NCBI GenBank assembly: GCA_038316355.1
Contig: JBBQAO010000002.1
Coordinates: 62,001-126,000 of the forward strand
Source of the DNA: Ga0077527 sp038316355
Lineage (GTDB): Bacteria > Pseudomonadota > Gammaproteobacteria > Burkholderiales > SG8-41
DNA: 64,000 nt
Reading direction: 5' to 3'
Below are positions 1-8,359 of the stretch, one piece after another. Each line of letters starts with the position of its first letter. Position 1 is the stretch's first letter. Position numbers and translations under genes: made by a program. A model generated the notes under the pieces. The model made no database searches, had not been told where the DNA came from, and saw nothing but the letters and a program-made list of their open reading frames with translations.

Positions 1-1197
1 CTTGGCATGGCGCGCGAAGCCGTTGTCTGGCTGAACCTGCTCGATGAACGCGGCCCGGCAAAACTGCGGCTGCGCCTGCACACCGGCGTGATCACGCCGC
101 AGGACGCGGTGACGCAGGCGCGCGCGGCGCTGGGTCGCAGCGAAAATACTGCCTGGTGGCGCATCCTGCTGGAAGCGGCCGAACGGCAAAACAACGGAGC
201 CCTGCGCATTGCCGCGCTGGAACAGTTGCTCGAAGCAAAGGCCTTGCCGGTCGCGGCGATCCCGGATGCGGAGGCTGTCAGGCTATGGGAAATTTATGCC
301 GGCCATGCCCGCACTGCCGCCAATACCCACCAACTTCTGGCCGGCGACGATGCCGGCTGGCTGCAATTTGCAATCCGCCGGCGGGATACCGAAGCGGCGG
401 AGGCCCGCGCCTACCTGGCCTATCTCGCACGCCATGCGCGTGACCCCGCGCTGCAGCTGGACGCACAGGCGCGGCTGGCAGCGGAATATGCCGCTGCGAA
501 ATTGCCGCGCACCGGTTTGCGTGTTTTTGGTGTCTGGTCCGGTGGCGTGACCGCGCTTGCAGCACCAACCCGGCACACGCTGGGTGCATTGGCCGAGACC
601 GCGGGTGATCATCTGCGAGCCCTGCAGCACTGGCAGGGTCTGCCCGCCGCCGACAACATGCCGGCGGCAGTGTGGAGCCTGCGTCTGTCTGCGCTGGCAT
701 TGCGTGCCGGTCGCACGGAGGTTGCTGTCAATGTCGCGCGGCCGCTGGCGGCGGAGCGGTCGGCGATTCCCGCAGTTCAGTTGCCGGAATGGCTCAGTCT
801 CGCGCAGCAATTCACCGACCATGGCTTGTACGATGCAGCGCAGGCACTGTTTGAGCGCGTGTTGGTGCATGCCGACCCCGCCCAGGCGCGCCGGGTGTTG
901 TCCGGCATTGCGCGTACCCACGAAGCGCGCGGCCAGCCCCTGCCCGCTGCGGATTTTTATCTGCGTTCGGCATTGGGCGCCCCGAAGGAAGTCCCCTTGG
1001 GGGGCGCCCCGAAGGAAGTCCCCTTGGGGGGCGTGTCAGCGACGGATACCGCGGCAGTGGAGGCGCGGCTGCTGGCCGGTTTCAGCCTGGCGCGCGCCGG
1101 CTTGCGCGATGACGCCCGCGCGCAGTTCGAATGGGTGCTGAAAAACGCCGGTGATCCGGTGCAGATTGCGGTGGCCCGCCGCGAGTTGGGTTTCTAA
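1..1197 (+). CDS. TPR-like tetratricopeptide protein, 3' part
   Basis: The reading frame is open from base 1, so the gene probably begins upstream of the window; the first ATG is at 7. The roughly 396 visible residues are Ala/Leu/Arg-rich alternating helices, with periodic patterns such as 'YDAAQALFERVL' and 'DDARAQFEWVLKNAGD' near the C-terminus that are typical of TPR or TPR-like solenoids. Such proteins usually scaffold protein contacts, often in the envelope or in polysaccharide export; no catalytic motif is visible. Residues about 325-342 are an in-frame duplication (GAPKEVPLG twice) produced by a palindromic DNA repeat at 978-1031. Partner and exact role cannot be inferred. Confident that it is coding, less so about the fold. 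Confidence 0.75.
   Translation, partial: LGMAREAVVWLNLLDERGPAKLRLRLHTGVITPQDAVTQARAALGRSENTAWWRILLEAAERQNNGALRIAALEQLLEAKALPVAAIPDAEAVRLWEIYAGHARTAANTHQLLAGDDAGWLQFAIRRRDTEAAEARAYLAYLARHARDPALQLDAQARLAAEYAAAKLPRTGLRVFGVWSGGVTALAAPTRHTLGALAETAGDHLRALQHWQGLPAADNMPAAVWSLRLSALALRAGRTEVAVNVARPLAAERSAIPAVQLPEWLSLAQQFTDHGLYDAAQALFERVLVHADPAQARRVLSGIARTHEARGQPLPAADFYLRSALGAPKEVPLGGAPKEVPLGGVSATDTAAVEARLLAGFSLARAGLRDDARAQFEWVLKNAGDPVQIAVARRELGF
978..1031. repeat. Two tandem 27-bp GC-rich palindromic repeats inside a gene
   Basis: Units 978-1004 and 1005-1031 are identical and are followed by the first bases of a third. Each begins CGCCCC and ends GGGGCG, so each can fold back on itself like a REP element. 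The 27-bp period keeps the frame and encodes GAPKEVPLG twice. Confidence 0.85.
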
Positions 1198-1210
1198 CCC
1201 GGGCTCGACT

Positions 1211-1981
1211 TCAGCGCGCCGCGGTTTTCCAAAGGTCGCTCAGGTATTCGTGGTCGGCGCTGTTGATCCAGCTCAGCCGGTATTCCACCGGCGTATCGTT
1301 GTAGGTGTAAGCAACTCGGCGGATGTGCAGCGCCGGCTGGTTGGCACGCATGTTGAAGATCGCCGCGATTTCCGCCGGCGGATGCGCCGCCGACAGACGC
1401 TCGCTGATGCGCACCACGTTGACGCCGTAACGCGCCTGATACAGGCCGTAGATGGTGCCCTCACGGTTGCGGAAAGTATCCTCGTCTATGCGCGTGAAAC
1501 GGTCGGTCGGCACCGTGATGTCGTCGAGCACCACCGGCTTGCCGCCGAGTTTCAGCAGATTGCGTACCCGGGCAACGCGGCTGCCGCGGGGAATCCCCAG
1601 CTGTGTTTCATCGCTGGCATCGGCGCGGTCCCGGCGGAAGGCCAGCAGTTCAGATACAGGAAATTCCTGGCTGCCGTCCCTGGCGACGATATGGAAAAAA
1701 TAAAACAGCGTGCGGTCTTCGGTGTGCGCCGCAACAAAGGTGCCGCGGCCCTGCTGGCGGACGAGAATGCGCCCCGCGACCAGCTCATCGATGGCGCGAC
1801 GTATGGTGCCGATTGAAACCCTGAAGTCGGCGGCAAGGCGGGTTTCGCTGGGAATCGCCTCTCCCGGCTTCCATTCCCCGGCGGCCAGGGCGCGCGTGAT
1901 GCGCCATTGCACTTCGCGGTAAAGGGGGGCAGTGGTCGGCTGGCCTGCGGAGACCGGCTCGGATGCGGGAACGGTGGTCAT
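1211..1981 (-). CDS. GntR-family transcriptional regulator (HutC/UTRA type)
   Basis: About 256 residues. An N-terminal winged helix-turn-helix (PLYREVQWRI, then IPSETRLAADFRVSIGTIRRAIDELV, then GRGTFV) is followed by a UTRA ligand-binding domain (VRNLLKLGGKPVVLDDI, EYRLSWI). I chose the ATG at 1981 over one at 2065 because the longer N-terminus does not look GntR-like and would run across the palindrome at 2027-2040. The gene diverges from the catabolic operon starting at 2154. By family precedent it is a local repressor released by a small acid, sugar acid or similar pathway compound. The ligand cannot be read from the sequence. Confidence 0.9.
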   Translation of the reverse strand: MTTVPASEPVSAGQPTTAPLYREVQWRITRALAAGEWKPGEAIPSETRLAADFRVSIGTIRRAIDELVAGRILVRQQGRGTFVAAHTEDRTLFYFFHIVARDGSQEFPVSELLAFRRDRADASDETQLGIPRGSRVARVRNLLKLGGKPVVLDDITVPTDRFTRIDEDTFRNREGTIYGLYQARYGVNVVRISERLSAAHPPAEIAAIFNMRANQPALHIRRVAYTYNDTPVEYRLSWINSADHEYLSDLWKTAAR

Positions 1982-2026
1982 GAACGGTGCGCGGCAGTCT
2001 AGCATGCCGCCCGCCGATTCATATAG

Positions 2027-2040
2027 GTCATCTAGTTGAC
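2027..2040. promoter_or_regulatory. Probable GntR operator palindrome
   Basis: GTCATCTAGTTGAC is a dyad, GTCA-N-CTAG-N-TGAC, with 12 of 14 positions symmetric. It lies between the regulator start at 1981 and the operon start at 2154, where an autoregulating GntR protein would bind. Confidence 0.55.
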
Positions 2041-2092
2041 TGGCCGGAACAGCCGCAGTTAGCATGACCGCCCTGCACCAGACTTTCCCCGC

Positions 2093-2129
2093 AGTTTTTT
2101 ACCTGTATTTTTAACAGTATTTTTACCTG
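2093..2129. promoter_or_regulatory. AT-rich direct repeats upstream of the catabolic operon
   Basis: Three neighbouring copies of a T-rich element (TTTTTTACCTG, TATTTTTAACAG, TATTTTTACCTG) with a 12-bp spacing lie 25-60 bases before the first operon ATG. A CTGT..ACAG half-site pair is embedded. They may be part of the promoter or a second regulator site; nothing more can be claimed. Confidence 0.35.
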
Positions 2130-2153
2130 CAGAGCGTTCATCCAGGAGGCGCA

Positions 2154-2435
2154 ATGATTCACATATTGGTACACGACAAGAAAGACACGGTCGGCGTGGC
2201 CGTCATCGAAGGCATCAAGGCCGGCCAGGAAATGATCGGCTGGGTCATGGAAGACGACTCCACGATCAAGGTGAAGGCCATCAACGACATTCCCATCGGC
2301 CACAAGGCGGCGCTACGTGAAATCAGGAAGGGCGACACCATCATCAAATATGGTTTCGATATCGGCAAGGCCGTCGCTGACATCAAAGTCGGCGAACACG
2401 CCCACGTGCACAACATCAAGACTAAACGCTGGTAA
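2154..2435 (+). CDS. UxaA-family lyase, small (SAF domain) subunit
   Basis: This 93-residue protein matches the N-terminal SAF domain that is fused in E. coli altronate and galactarate dehydratases but separate in many other bacteria (KDTVGVAVIEGIKAGQ, IPIGHKAALREIRKGDTIIKYG, VHNIKTKRW). A strong ribosome site, AGGAGG, lies 5 bases before the ATG. It forms the complex with the large subunit beginning at 2514. The same two-subunit layout (about 8 and 42 kDa) is known for (2R)-sulfolactate sulfo-lyase SuyAB, so the substrate may be a sugar acid or a sulfonated hydroxyacid. First gene of the operon. Confidence 0.9.
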   Translation: MIHILVHDKKDTVGVAVIEGIKAGQEMIGWVMEDDSTIKVKAINDIPIGHKAALREIRKGDTIIKYGFDIGKAVADIKVGEHAHVHNIKTKRW

Positions 2436-2513
2436 GAAGCGGTTGGCAAAAATCAGCTGGTAAAAGTGGCTAATAAGCCCAGACGATACCGCCCCAATTC
2501 CGGAGACTGAAAA

Positions 2514-3683
2514 ATGATCAACAGCAAAACCACATTCATGGGCTACCGCCGCGAGAACGGCCGCGTCGGTGTCCGCAACCACGTCATCATCCTGCCTGTG
2601 GATGATCTGTCGAATGCCGCCGCCGAAGCGGTGGCCAACAACGTCAAGGGCGCGATTGCCATTCCGCATCCCTACGGCCGGCTGCAGTTTGGCGCTGACC
2701 TTGACCTGCATTTCCGCACCATCATCGGTGCCGGCGCCAATCCCAATGTTGCCGCCGTGGTGGTGATCTGCATTGAAGAAGGCTGGGCGAAAAAGGTCGT
2801 TGACGGCATCGCCAAGACCGGCAAACCGGTCACCGGTTTCGGCATCGAGCTGCATGGTGACCACGATACGATTTTCCGTGCCTCCAAAGTCGCCAAGGAA
2901 TACGTGCAATGGGCCTCCGAGTTGCAGCGCGAGGAATGCCCGATCAGCGATCTCTGGGTTTCCACCAAGTGCGGCGAGTCCGACACGACTTCGGGTTGCG
3001 GTTCCAATCCCACCGTCGGCAGTGCATTCGACAAGCTAGAGCCGCTGGGCGTGACCATGTGTTTCGGTGAAACCACCGAAATCACCGGTGGCGAGAATAT
3101 CGTGGCCGACCGCTGCGCGACGCCGGAAGTGCGCAAGGAATTCATGCGCATGTTCGACCGCTACCAGGAGATCATCGAGAAGAATAAAACCAGCGATCTC
3201 TCCGATTCGCAGCCGACCAAGGGCAATATCGCCGGCGGCCTGTCCACGATTGAAGAAAAAGCGCTGGGCAACATCCAGAAAATCGGCAAGAAGTGCAAGG
3301 TCATCGGAGTGCTCGACAAGGCCGAGGAGCCGACCAAGCCCGGTCTGTGGTTCATGGATTCGTCTTCGGCTGCCGCTGAAATGGTCACGCTGTGTGCGGC
3401 GTCCGGTTATGTCGTGCATCTGTTCCCGACCGGACAGGGCAATGTCATCGGCAATCCGATTGTGCCGGTGGTGAAGCTCACCGCGAATCCGCGCACTGTG
3501 CGTACGATGAGCGAACACGTCGATTACGACTGCTCGGGCCTGCTGCAGCGGGAGAAAAACCTCGACCAGACCGGTGATGAGCTGATCGACGTCATGCTGC
3601 GCACCTGCAACGGCCGGCTGACCGCCGCCGAAGCGCTGGGCCATCGCGAGTTTGTGCTGACCCGACTCTACGAAAGCGCGTAA
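2514..3683 (+). CDS. UxaA-family lyase, large subunit (altronate/galactarate dehydratase or sulfolactate lyase type)
   Basis: At 389 residues this has the length of the catalytic subunit of split UxaA-type enzymes. It starts with the family signature GYRRENGRVGVRNHVIILP and carries the Cys-rich stretch TKCGESDTTSGCGSNPTVG near residue 155, likely metal or Fe-S ligands, and LFPTGQGNVIGNPIVPVVKL near residue 305. The family removes water, or sulfite in SuyB, from alpha-hydroxyacids to give 2-oxoacids. It pairs with the small subunit 78 bases upstream. Reaction class is well supported; substrate is open. A 12-bp-stem hairpin follows the stop. Confidence 0.9.
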   Translation: MINSKTTFMGYRRENGRVGVRNHVIILPVDDLSNAAAEAVANNVKGAIAIPHPYGRLQFGADLDLHFRTIIGAGANPNVAAVVVICIEEGWAKKVVDGIAKTGKPVTGFGIELHGDHDTIFRASKVAKEYVQWASELQREECPISDLWVSTKCGESDTTSGCGSNPTVGSAFDKLEPLGVTMCFGETTEITGGENIVADRCATPEVRKEFMRMFDRYQEIIEKNKTSDLSDSQPTKGNIAGGLSTIEEKALGNIQKIGKKCKVIGVLDKAEEPTKPGLWFMDSSSAAAEMVTLCAASGYVVHLFPTGQGNVIGNPIVPVVKLTANPRTVRTMSEHVDYDCSGLLQREKNLDQTGDELIDVMLRTCNGRLTAAEALGHREFVLTRLYESA

Positions 3684-3702
3684 TCCAGCGCCTGGGATAG
3701 TC

Positions 3703-3735
3703 GCGGGCGGGACGTGTGGTTTGCGTCCCGCCCGC
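3703..3735 (+). terminator. Strong hairpin between lyase and TPP genes, no T-tract
   Basis: A perfect 12-bp stem (GCGGGCGGGACG paired with CGTCCCGCCCGC) closes a 9-base loop. No run of T follows, so it is more likely an mRNA-stabilising or processing hairpin, or a partial attenuator, than a full terminator. It would separate expression of the lyase from the genes downstream. Confidence 0.55.
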
Positions 3736-3793
3736 AGTTCCTGTAATTGCAGATGTTTGAGATTTTGCAATCCATGCGGAAGCACAATCACTG

Positions 3794-5446
3794 ATGACTC
3801 AACTCCGCGGCGCTGACATCCTCGCGCGCACATTGGCGCAAGCCGGTCTGCGCCGCATTTTCTCGCTGTCCGGCAATCACATCATGCCGGTGTATGACGC
3901 TGCGATTGAAGCGCAGCTGCGGATTACCCATGTCCGTTACGAAGGCGCTGCGGTTCACATGGCCGATGCCTGGGCGCGGCTGACCGGCGAGGTAGGCATT
4001 GCCATGCTGACCGGCGGCCCGGGTCACGCCAATGGCGTGGGGGCCCTGTACACCGCACTGGCGTCTGATTCACCGCTGGTGCTGTTGTCGGGTCACGCGC
4101 CGCTCAATGAACTGGGTACGGGTTCTTTCCAGGAGATGCGTCAGGCTGATCTGGCCGCGCCGGTGGTCAAGGCCTCATGGACGGCAGCCAGTGCCGAAAC
4201 GCTGGGGGCCGATATTGCGCAGGCCTGCCGCATTGCGCGTTCAGGCCGGCCGGGGCCGGTGCACCTGAGCCTGCCCTTTGATGTGCTCGAAGCCAGGGTT
4301 GCCGATGGCGAAAAGCGGCTGGCCCCTGCGGCCGATTTTGCGCCGCTGGAAAATCCGCCGGATGTGAAAACCATCGCGGCCTTGCAGGCTCTGCTTAAAA
4401 CGGCAGCAAGACCATTGATATTGCTGGGCCCGGTGATGGCGCATGCGCCGGTTGCAGGTTTGGTCAAACAACTGGCCGCAGTCACGGGTGTGCCAGCCGT
4501 ATGCATGGAAAGTCCGCGCGGTGTCAACGATCCGGGGCTCGGCGCTTTTGCCGGTGTGCTGACCAAGGCTGATTTGGTGGTGCTGGTCGGCAAGCAACCG
4601 GATTTCACGCTGCGTTTCGGCAAGGCGCCGGCGCTGGCTGCTGATTGCCGTTTTGCGGTGATTGATCCCGAATCCGAAGCTTTGCAGCGCGCGATAAAAA
4701 ATCTCGGTGCCGCGCGTGTGGCACTGTCTGCACAGGCGGATAGCGTGGCCACAGTGCGCGCACTGATCGCGGCAGCACAACCGCATGCAGGTGCAGCCTG
4801 GCTCGGGGACGCCGCCGATGCCGTGGCATTCCGTCCGGTGGCCTGGCGCGATATCAACAGTGGCGATGGACCGGTACATCCGGTGGAACTGGGGCGTGCG
4901 GTGCAGGAAGCACTGAATGCGTCACCCGATGCCGTGTTCATTGCTGATGGCGGCGAGATCGGCCAGTGGGCGCAGGCCTGTGTCAGCGCGCCGGCGCGGG
5001 TCATCAACGGACCCGGGGGTTCGATCGGTAGCGCGGTGCCGTTCGCACTGGCGGCACGCATGGCGCGGCCCAAGGCACCGGTGATCGCGATGATGGGTGA
5101 CGGCGCTTTCGGTTTTCATCTGATGGAGTTTGATACCGCGGTTCGCGAAAAACTGCCGCTGGTCGTGGTCATCGGCAATGATGCATGCTGGAATGCCGAA
5201 CACCAGATACAGTTGCGCACTTACGGCAAGGAACGCGCACATGGCTGCGAACTGCTCGAAGCCACGCGTTATGATCTGGCCGTGGCCGCATTGGGTGGTC
5301 ATGGCGAGCTGGTCACACGCGCCGCTGATTTGCGTCCGGCCATCGCCCGTGCGCTGGCCAGCGGCAAACCCGCCTGTGTCAATGTAATGATCCAGCGTCT
5401 CGCGGCGCCTACAGTGACCACCGGCGCGACGGCTGCCGCACACTAG
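3794..5446 (+). CDS. Thiamine-pyrophosphate-dependent enzyme, acetolactate synthase/decarboxylase superfamily
   Basis: The protein has 550 residues and the three-domain layout of the family. The N-terminal Pyr domain holds the cofactor-activating glutamate (RYEGAAVHMADA, E50) and LTGGPGHANGVGAL. The C-terminal PP domain holds the GDG...N diphosphate/magnesium motif (GDG at about 435-437, GND about 30 residues later). Members decarboxylate or carboligate 2-oxoacids: acetolactate synthase, 2-hydroxyacyl-CoA lyase, sulfoacetaldehyde acetyltransferase and sulfopyruvate decarboxylase are all relatives. No separate regulatory ALS subunit is present, so a catabolic role is more likely than branched-chain synthesis. 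In this operon it could act on the 2-oxoacid made by its neighbours. Confidence 0.85.
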   Translation: MTQLRGADILARTLAQAGLRRIFSLSGNHIMPVYDAAIEAQLRITHVRYEGAAVHMADAWARLTGEVGIAMLTGGPGHANGVGALYTALASDSPLVLLSGHAPLNELGTGSFQEMRQADLAAPVVKASWTAASAETLGADIAQACRIARSGRPGPVHLSLPFDVLEARVADGEKRLAPAADFAPLENPPDVKTIAALQALLKTAARPLILLGPVMAHAPVAGLVKQLAAVTGVPAVCMESPRGVNDPGLGAFAGVLTKADLVVLVGKQPDFTLRFGKAPALAADCRFAVIDPESEALQRAIKNLGAARVALSAQADSVATVRALIAAAQPHAGAAWLGDAADAVAFRPVAWRDINSGDGPVHPVELGRAVQEALNASPDAVFIADGGEIGQWAQACVSAPARVINGPGGSIGSAVPFALAARMARPKAPVIAMMGDGAFGFHLMEFDTAVREKLPLVVVIGNDACWNAEHQIQLRTYGKERAHGCELLEATRYDLAVAALGGHGELVTRAADLRPAIARALASGKPACVNVMIQRLAAPTVTTGATAAAH

Positions 5447-5457
5447 GAAATCAAAGC

Positions 5458-6171
5458 ATGGAAACCTTGCAGGTCAGAATCTGGCGCGGCACGGAACAGG
5501 GCGACTTTCAGGATTTTGAAGTGCCGCGGCAGGAAAGCCAGACCGTGCTTGATGTGGTGACCTACGTGCAGCGTAAATGCGACTCGACGCTGTCCTATCG
5601 TTTTGCCTGCCGTGTCGGCGTCTGCGGTTCCTGCGCGATGACGGTCAACGGCGTGTCGCGCTGGACCTGCCGCACCCATGTGTCGAAAGTGGCGGCCGAC
5701 AACAAACTCGAAATCGCGCCGCTGCGCAACCTGCCGGTGATCAAGGACCTGGTCACCGACATGCGCGAATTTTTCGACAAGTGGGCGCGTGCCCGCGGCC
5801 GCTTCACCGGCAGCACCACGCGCAAGGATCCGCTCGCCAGGATTTCGCCCGAATCGAAAGAACGCAAGCGCGTCGCCGCCGGTATCGAATGCATCGGCTG
5901 CGGCGTGTGTTACAGCGCCTGCGATGTTGTCAGCTGGAACAAGGATTATCTCGGTCCCGCGGCACTGAACCGCGCGTGGACACTGATCAATGATGTGCGC
6001 GACACCGCCCGCGCCGAACGCCTGGCCGCGGTGGCTGGTGACGCCGGTTGTCATGCCTGCCATACCCATATCAGCTGCACCGAGCGTTGCCCGATGCGGC
6101 TGTCGCCGACCGCCAGCATTGCCGGGCTGAAGCGTGCCGTGCTGGCGGCAACGCTGTCGGGTGAAATATGA
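5458..6171 (+). CDS. Succinate dehydrogenase/fumarate reductase-like iron-sulfur subunit
   Basis: The 237-residue protein carries the three cluster motifs of SdhB/FrdB in order: plant-type 2Fe-2S ligands C51, C56, C59 and C71 (CRVGVCGSC...C); ferredoxin ligands C145, C148, C151 and C155 (CIGCGVCYSAC); and a final group C198, C201, C207, C211 (CHACHTHISCTERCP). It would pass electrons from the flavoprotein encoded at 11003-12721 to the membrane subunits just downstream. The subunit order here is B-C-D, with A five genes later, which is not the usual sdhCDAB order and marks a specialised complex rather than the housekeeping one. It starts 11 bases after the TPP gene. Confidence 0.92.
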   Translation: METLQVRIWRGTEQGDFQDFEVPRQESQTVLDVVTYVQRKCDSTLSYRFACRVGVCGSCAMTVNGVSRWTCRTHVSKVAADNKLEIAPLRNLPVIKDLVTDMREFFDKWARARGRFTGSTTRKDPLARISPESKERKRVAAGIECIGCGVCYSACDVVSWNKDYLGPAALNRAWTLINDVRDTARAERLAAVAGDAGCHACHTHISCTERCPMRLSPTASIAGLKRAVLAATLSGEI

Positions 6172-6217
6172 TTAAAAACAATATTTTATGTGATTTCGAT
6201 CACGCGGTGCCGCTGGC

Positions 6218-6568
6218 ATGAGCCAACGCGCCCAGGTCCTGCTGTGGGGCGCGCAGCGCATCAGCGCGATGGTGCTGGCGTTGTGCGTGGTGGTGCATCT
6301 GCTGACGATAATTTATGCGGTGCGCAGCGGGCTGAGCGCCACTGAAATTCTCGGCCGCACGCAAGGCAGTGTGATGTGGTTCGCGTTTTACACGCTGTTT
6401 GTAATTGCAGTTGCGGTGCATGCGCCGATCGGCCTGCGCACGATACTCAGCGAAACCTGCGGCTGGCGCGGCCGCGGCCTCGATGTGCTGACCGGCGTCA
6501 TCGGTTTGAGTCTTGCGATGTGGGGCATGCGCGCGGTGGTCGGCGTGTTCGGCGCGGGCACGGCATGA
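6218..6568 (+). CDS. SdhC-like membrane anchor subunit
   Basis: This 116-residue protein has three hydrophobic segments (about 13-35, 52-73 and 89-110) and histidines in helices I and II (VVVHLLTI, VAVHAPIGLRTI) that could hold a b-type haem or line a quinone site. It sits between the iron-sulfur subunit and the SdhD-like gene and ends with an ATGA overlap onto the latter, so the two are translationally coupled. By position and topology it anchors the dehydrogenase to the inner membrane and exchanges electrons with quinone. Confidence 0.82.
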   Translation: MSQRAQVLLWGAQRISAMVLALCVVVHLLTIIYAVRSGLSATEILGRTQGSVMWFAFYTLFVIAVAVHAPIGLRTILSETCGWRGRGLDVLTGVIGLSLAMWGMRAVVGVFGAGTA

Positions 6569-6912
6569 AAAACGATTTTCGCGCGCGCAACCACCCGGCG
6601 TACTGGGCGTTCATCGTACACCGCGGTTCAGGCGTGTTGCTGGCGCTGTTCCTGCCGCTGCATTTCTGGGCATTGGGCCAGGCCTTGCATGGCGCAGCCG
6701 CGCTCGATGGTTTCCTGCGCTGGACCGAACATCCGCTGGTAAAGTTCGCCGAAACCGGGCTGGTGCTGCTGCTGGCCGCGCACATGGCGGGTGGCGTGCG
6801 CCTGCTGGTGCTGGAATTCCTCGAATGGCGCGAATGGCAAAAAACGCTGCTTGCAGCGGCTGCCGGCGTATCGCTGGTCGCCGGCCTTGCCTTCCTGCTG
6901 AATCTGGTCTGA
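6565..6912 (+). CDS. SdhD-like membrane anchor subunit
   Basis: I start this 115-residue gene at 6565, where the ATG overlaps the stop of the preceding SdhC-like gene; a longer open frame reaches upstream but only shadows SdhC. Three hydrophobic helices can be seen (about 14-36, 55-77, 89-112), and HPAYWAFIVHRGSGVLLALFLPLHF resembles the SdhC/SdhD helix I with its H-R-x-S-G quinone/haem motif. Together with the previous gene it forms a two-subunit membrane anchor. Confidence 0.82.
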   Translation: MKNDFRARNHPAYWAFIVHRGSGVLLALFLPLHFWALGQALHGAAALDGFLRWTEHPLVKFAETGLVLLLAAHMAGGVRLLVLEFLEWREWQKTLLAAAAGVSLVAGLAFLLNLV

Positions 6913-6935
6913 GCGTCGCGCAATAACTGAAAGGG

Positions 6936-8348
6936 ATGGGCATGGCGAAAAAAACTGCAGGCAATAAACCGAATCTGCTGGTGATCCTGGTGGATGACCT
7001 GCGTTACGACGAATTCGGTGCCGGCGGCCATCCCTATATGAAAACGCCGCACATCGACCGCATCGCGCACGAAGGCGTGTTGTTTGAGCGCGCATTTCAC
7101 ACCACGCCGATCTGCTCGCCTAACCGCGCCTCGATACTCACGGGGCAATACGCCAGCCGCCACGGCATCATCGATAACGTCGCGCGCGATCTCGCCAGCC
7201 ACCGCCTGCCGAATTACCACCTCGAATTGCAGCGCCTGGGTTACGAGACTGCGCACATCGGCAAATGGCATATGGGCAACGACGGCAAGCCGCGCCCCGG
7301 TTACGATTTCTGGGTCGCCTACGATGGCCATGGCAGTCTTTACGACCCGCGGCTCAACGAAAACGGCAAATATGTACAGCACAAGGGTTACGTCACCGAC
7401 ATCATGAACACCATGGCGACGGACTGGATCAAAAGCAAAGGCCAGCGCAAGAATAAAAAGCCCTGGTCGCTGTGGTTCGCGCACAAGGCGGTGCATCCGG
7501 ATGCCGAGCAGGCGGCCGACGGTTCGTTCCGCATGGACGGTTACCGCCCGGCAAAGCGGCACGAAAACCTCTACAAGGGCTGCGTGTTCCCGAAAAAGCC
7601 GAACATGCAGGCGCCTGCCGAATTCCTCAAACACAAGCCGGTGTGGGCGGAAGCGGTCGAGTTGCGCAAGACGGCGGCCTCGAAAGTCATGCTCGATGCA
7701 ATCCACTCCGGCAAGCAGGAGGAAATCCGTCTGCGCGCGGCGATGATGGCCGCGGTCGATGAGGGCGTCGGCATGATCCTCAAAACCCTGGAGGAAACCG
7801 GTGAACTCGACAACACGGTGATCCTGTTCCTCGGTGATAACGGTTATTTTTTCGGCGAACACGGCATTGGTCCGGAACGCCGTTTTGCCTACGAGGAGGG
7901 CATCCGTTCACCGCTGACCATCCGCTGGCCGAAAAAAATCAGGGCCGGTTCGCGCATCAAGCAACTGGCGATCCTGCAGGACCTGGCGCCGACGCTGATC
8001 GAAATCGCCGGCGGCAAACCCGGCAAACATATCCAGGGTCGTTCGCTGCTGCCCTTGCTCAAGGGTAAGCCAGCTACTGGCTGGCGCAAATCGGTATTCG
8101 TCGAATACTGGGCGGAAAACGCCTACCCGTGGCTGGTGGGCATGACCTACAAGGCTGTGCGCACCGACCGTTACAAATTCATCCACTGGGTGAACCGCGC
8201 GCGCAACGGCGAACTCGACGAGCTCTACGACCTTGATCGCGATCCTTATGAGCTGATCAATGTCGCGAGGAAGCCGGCGTATCGAGCGGTACGTGAAAAA
8301 ATGACCAAAGAACTGCGCAAGCTGACGGCGGACGCGCTGGGACTGTGA
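6936..8348 (+). CDS. Type I sulfatase (formylglycine-dependent)
   Basis: The 470-residue protein has the sulfatase signature CSPNRASILTG at residues 60-70. Cys60 would be oxidised to formylglycine by a separate maturase. Metal ligands are expected at D20-D21 (ILVDDLRYDEFG) and in the later FLGDNGYFFGEHG; GKWHMG supplies a catalytic lysine. An ATG at 6942 is an equally good start. No signal peptide is seen, so it is probably cytoplasmic and acts on a substrate already taken up. The family includes sulfate-ester hydrolases, choline sulfatase and phosphonate monoester hydrolases; the substrate here is unknown. It lies inside the operon. Confidence 0.88.
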   Translation: MGMAKKTAGNKPNLLVILVDDLRYDEFGAGGHPYMKTPHIDRIAHEGVLFERAFHTTPICSPNRASILTGQYASRHGIIDNVARDLASHRLPNYHLELQRLGYETAHIGKWHMGNDGKPRPGYDFWVAYDGHGSLYDPRLNENGKYVQHKGYVTDIMNTMATDWIKSKGQRKNKKPWSLWFAHKAVHPDAEQAADGSFRMDGYRPAKRHENLYKGCVFPKKPNMQAPAEFLKHKPVWAEAVELRKTAASKVMLDAIHSGKQEEIRLRAAMMAAVDEGVGMILKTLEETGELDNTVILFLGDNGYFFGEHGIGPERRFAYEEGIRSPLTIRWPKKIRAGSRIKQLAILQDLAPTLIEIAGGKPGKHIQGRSLLPLLKGKPATGWRKSVFVEYWAENAYPWLVGMTYKAVRTDRYKFIHWVNRARNGELDELYDLDRDPYELINVARKPAYRAVREKMTKELRKLTADALGL

Positions 8349-8359
8349 CACTGCCGCAG

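Noticed and set aside
6498..7862. A 454-codon minus-strand frame opposite the SdhD-like and sulfatase genes
   Set aside because: Same reason: it is antisense to well-supported genes and has no recognisable domain.
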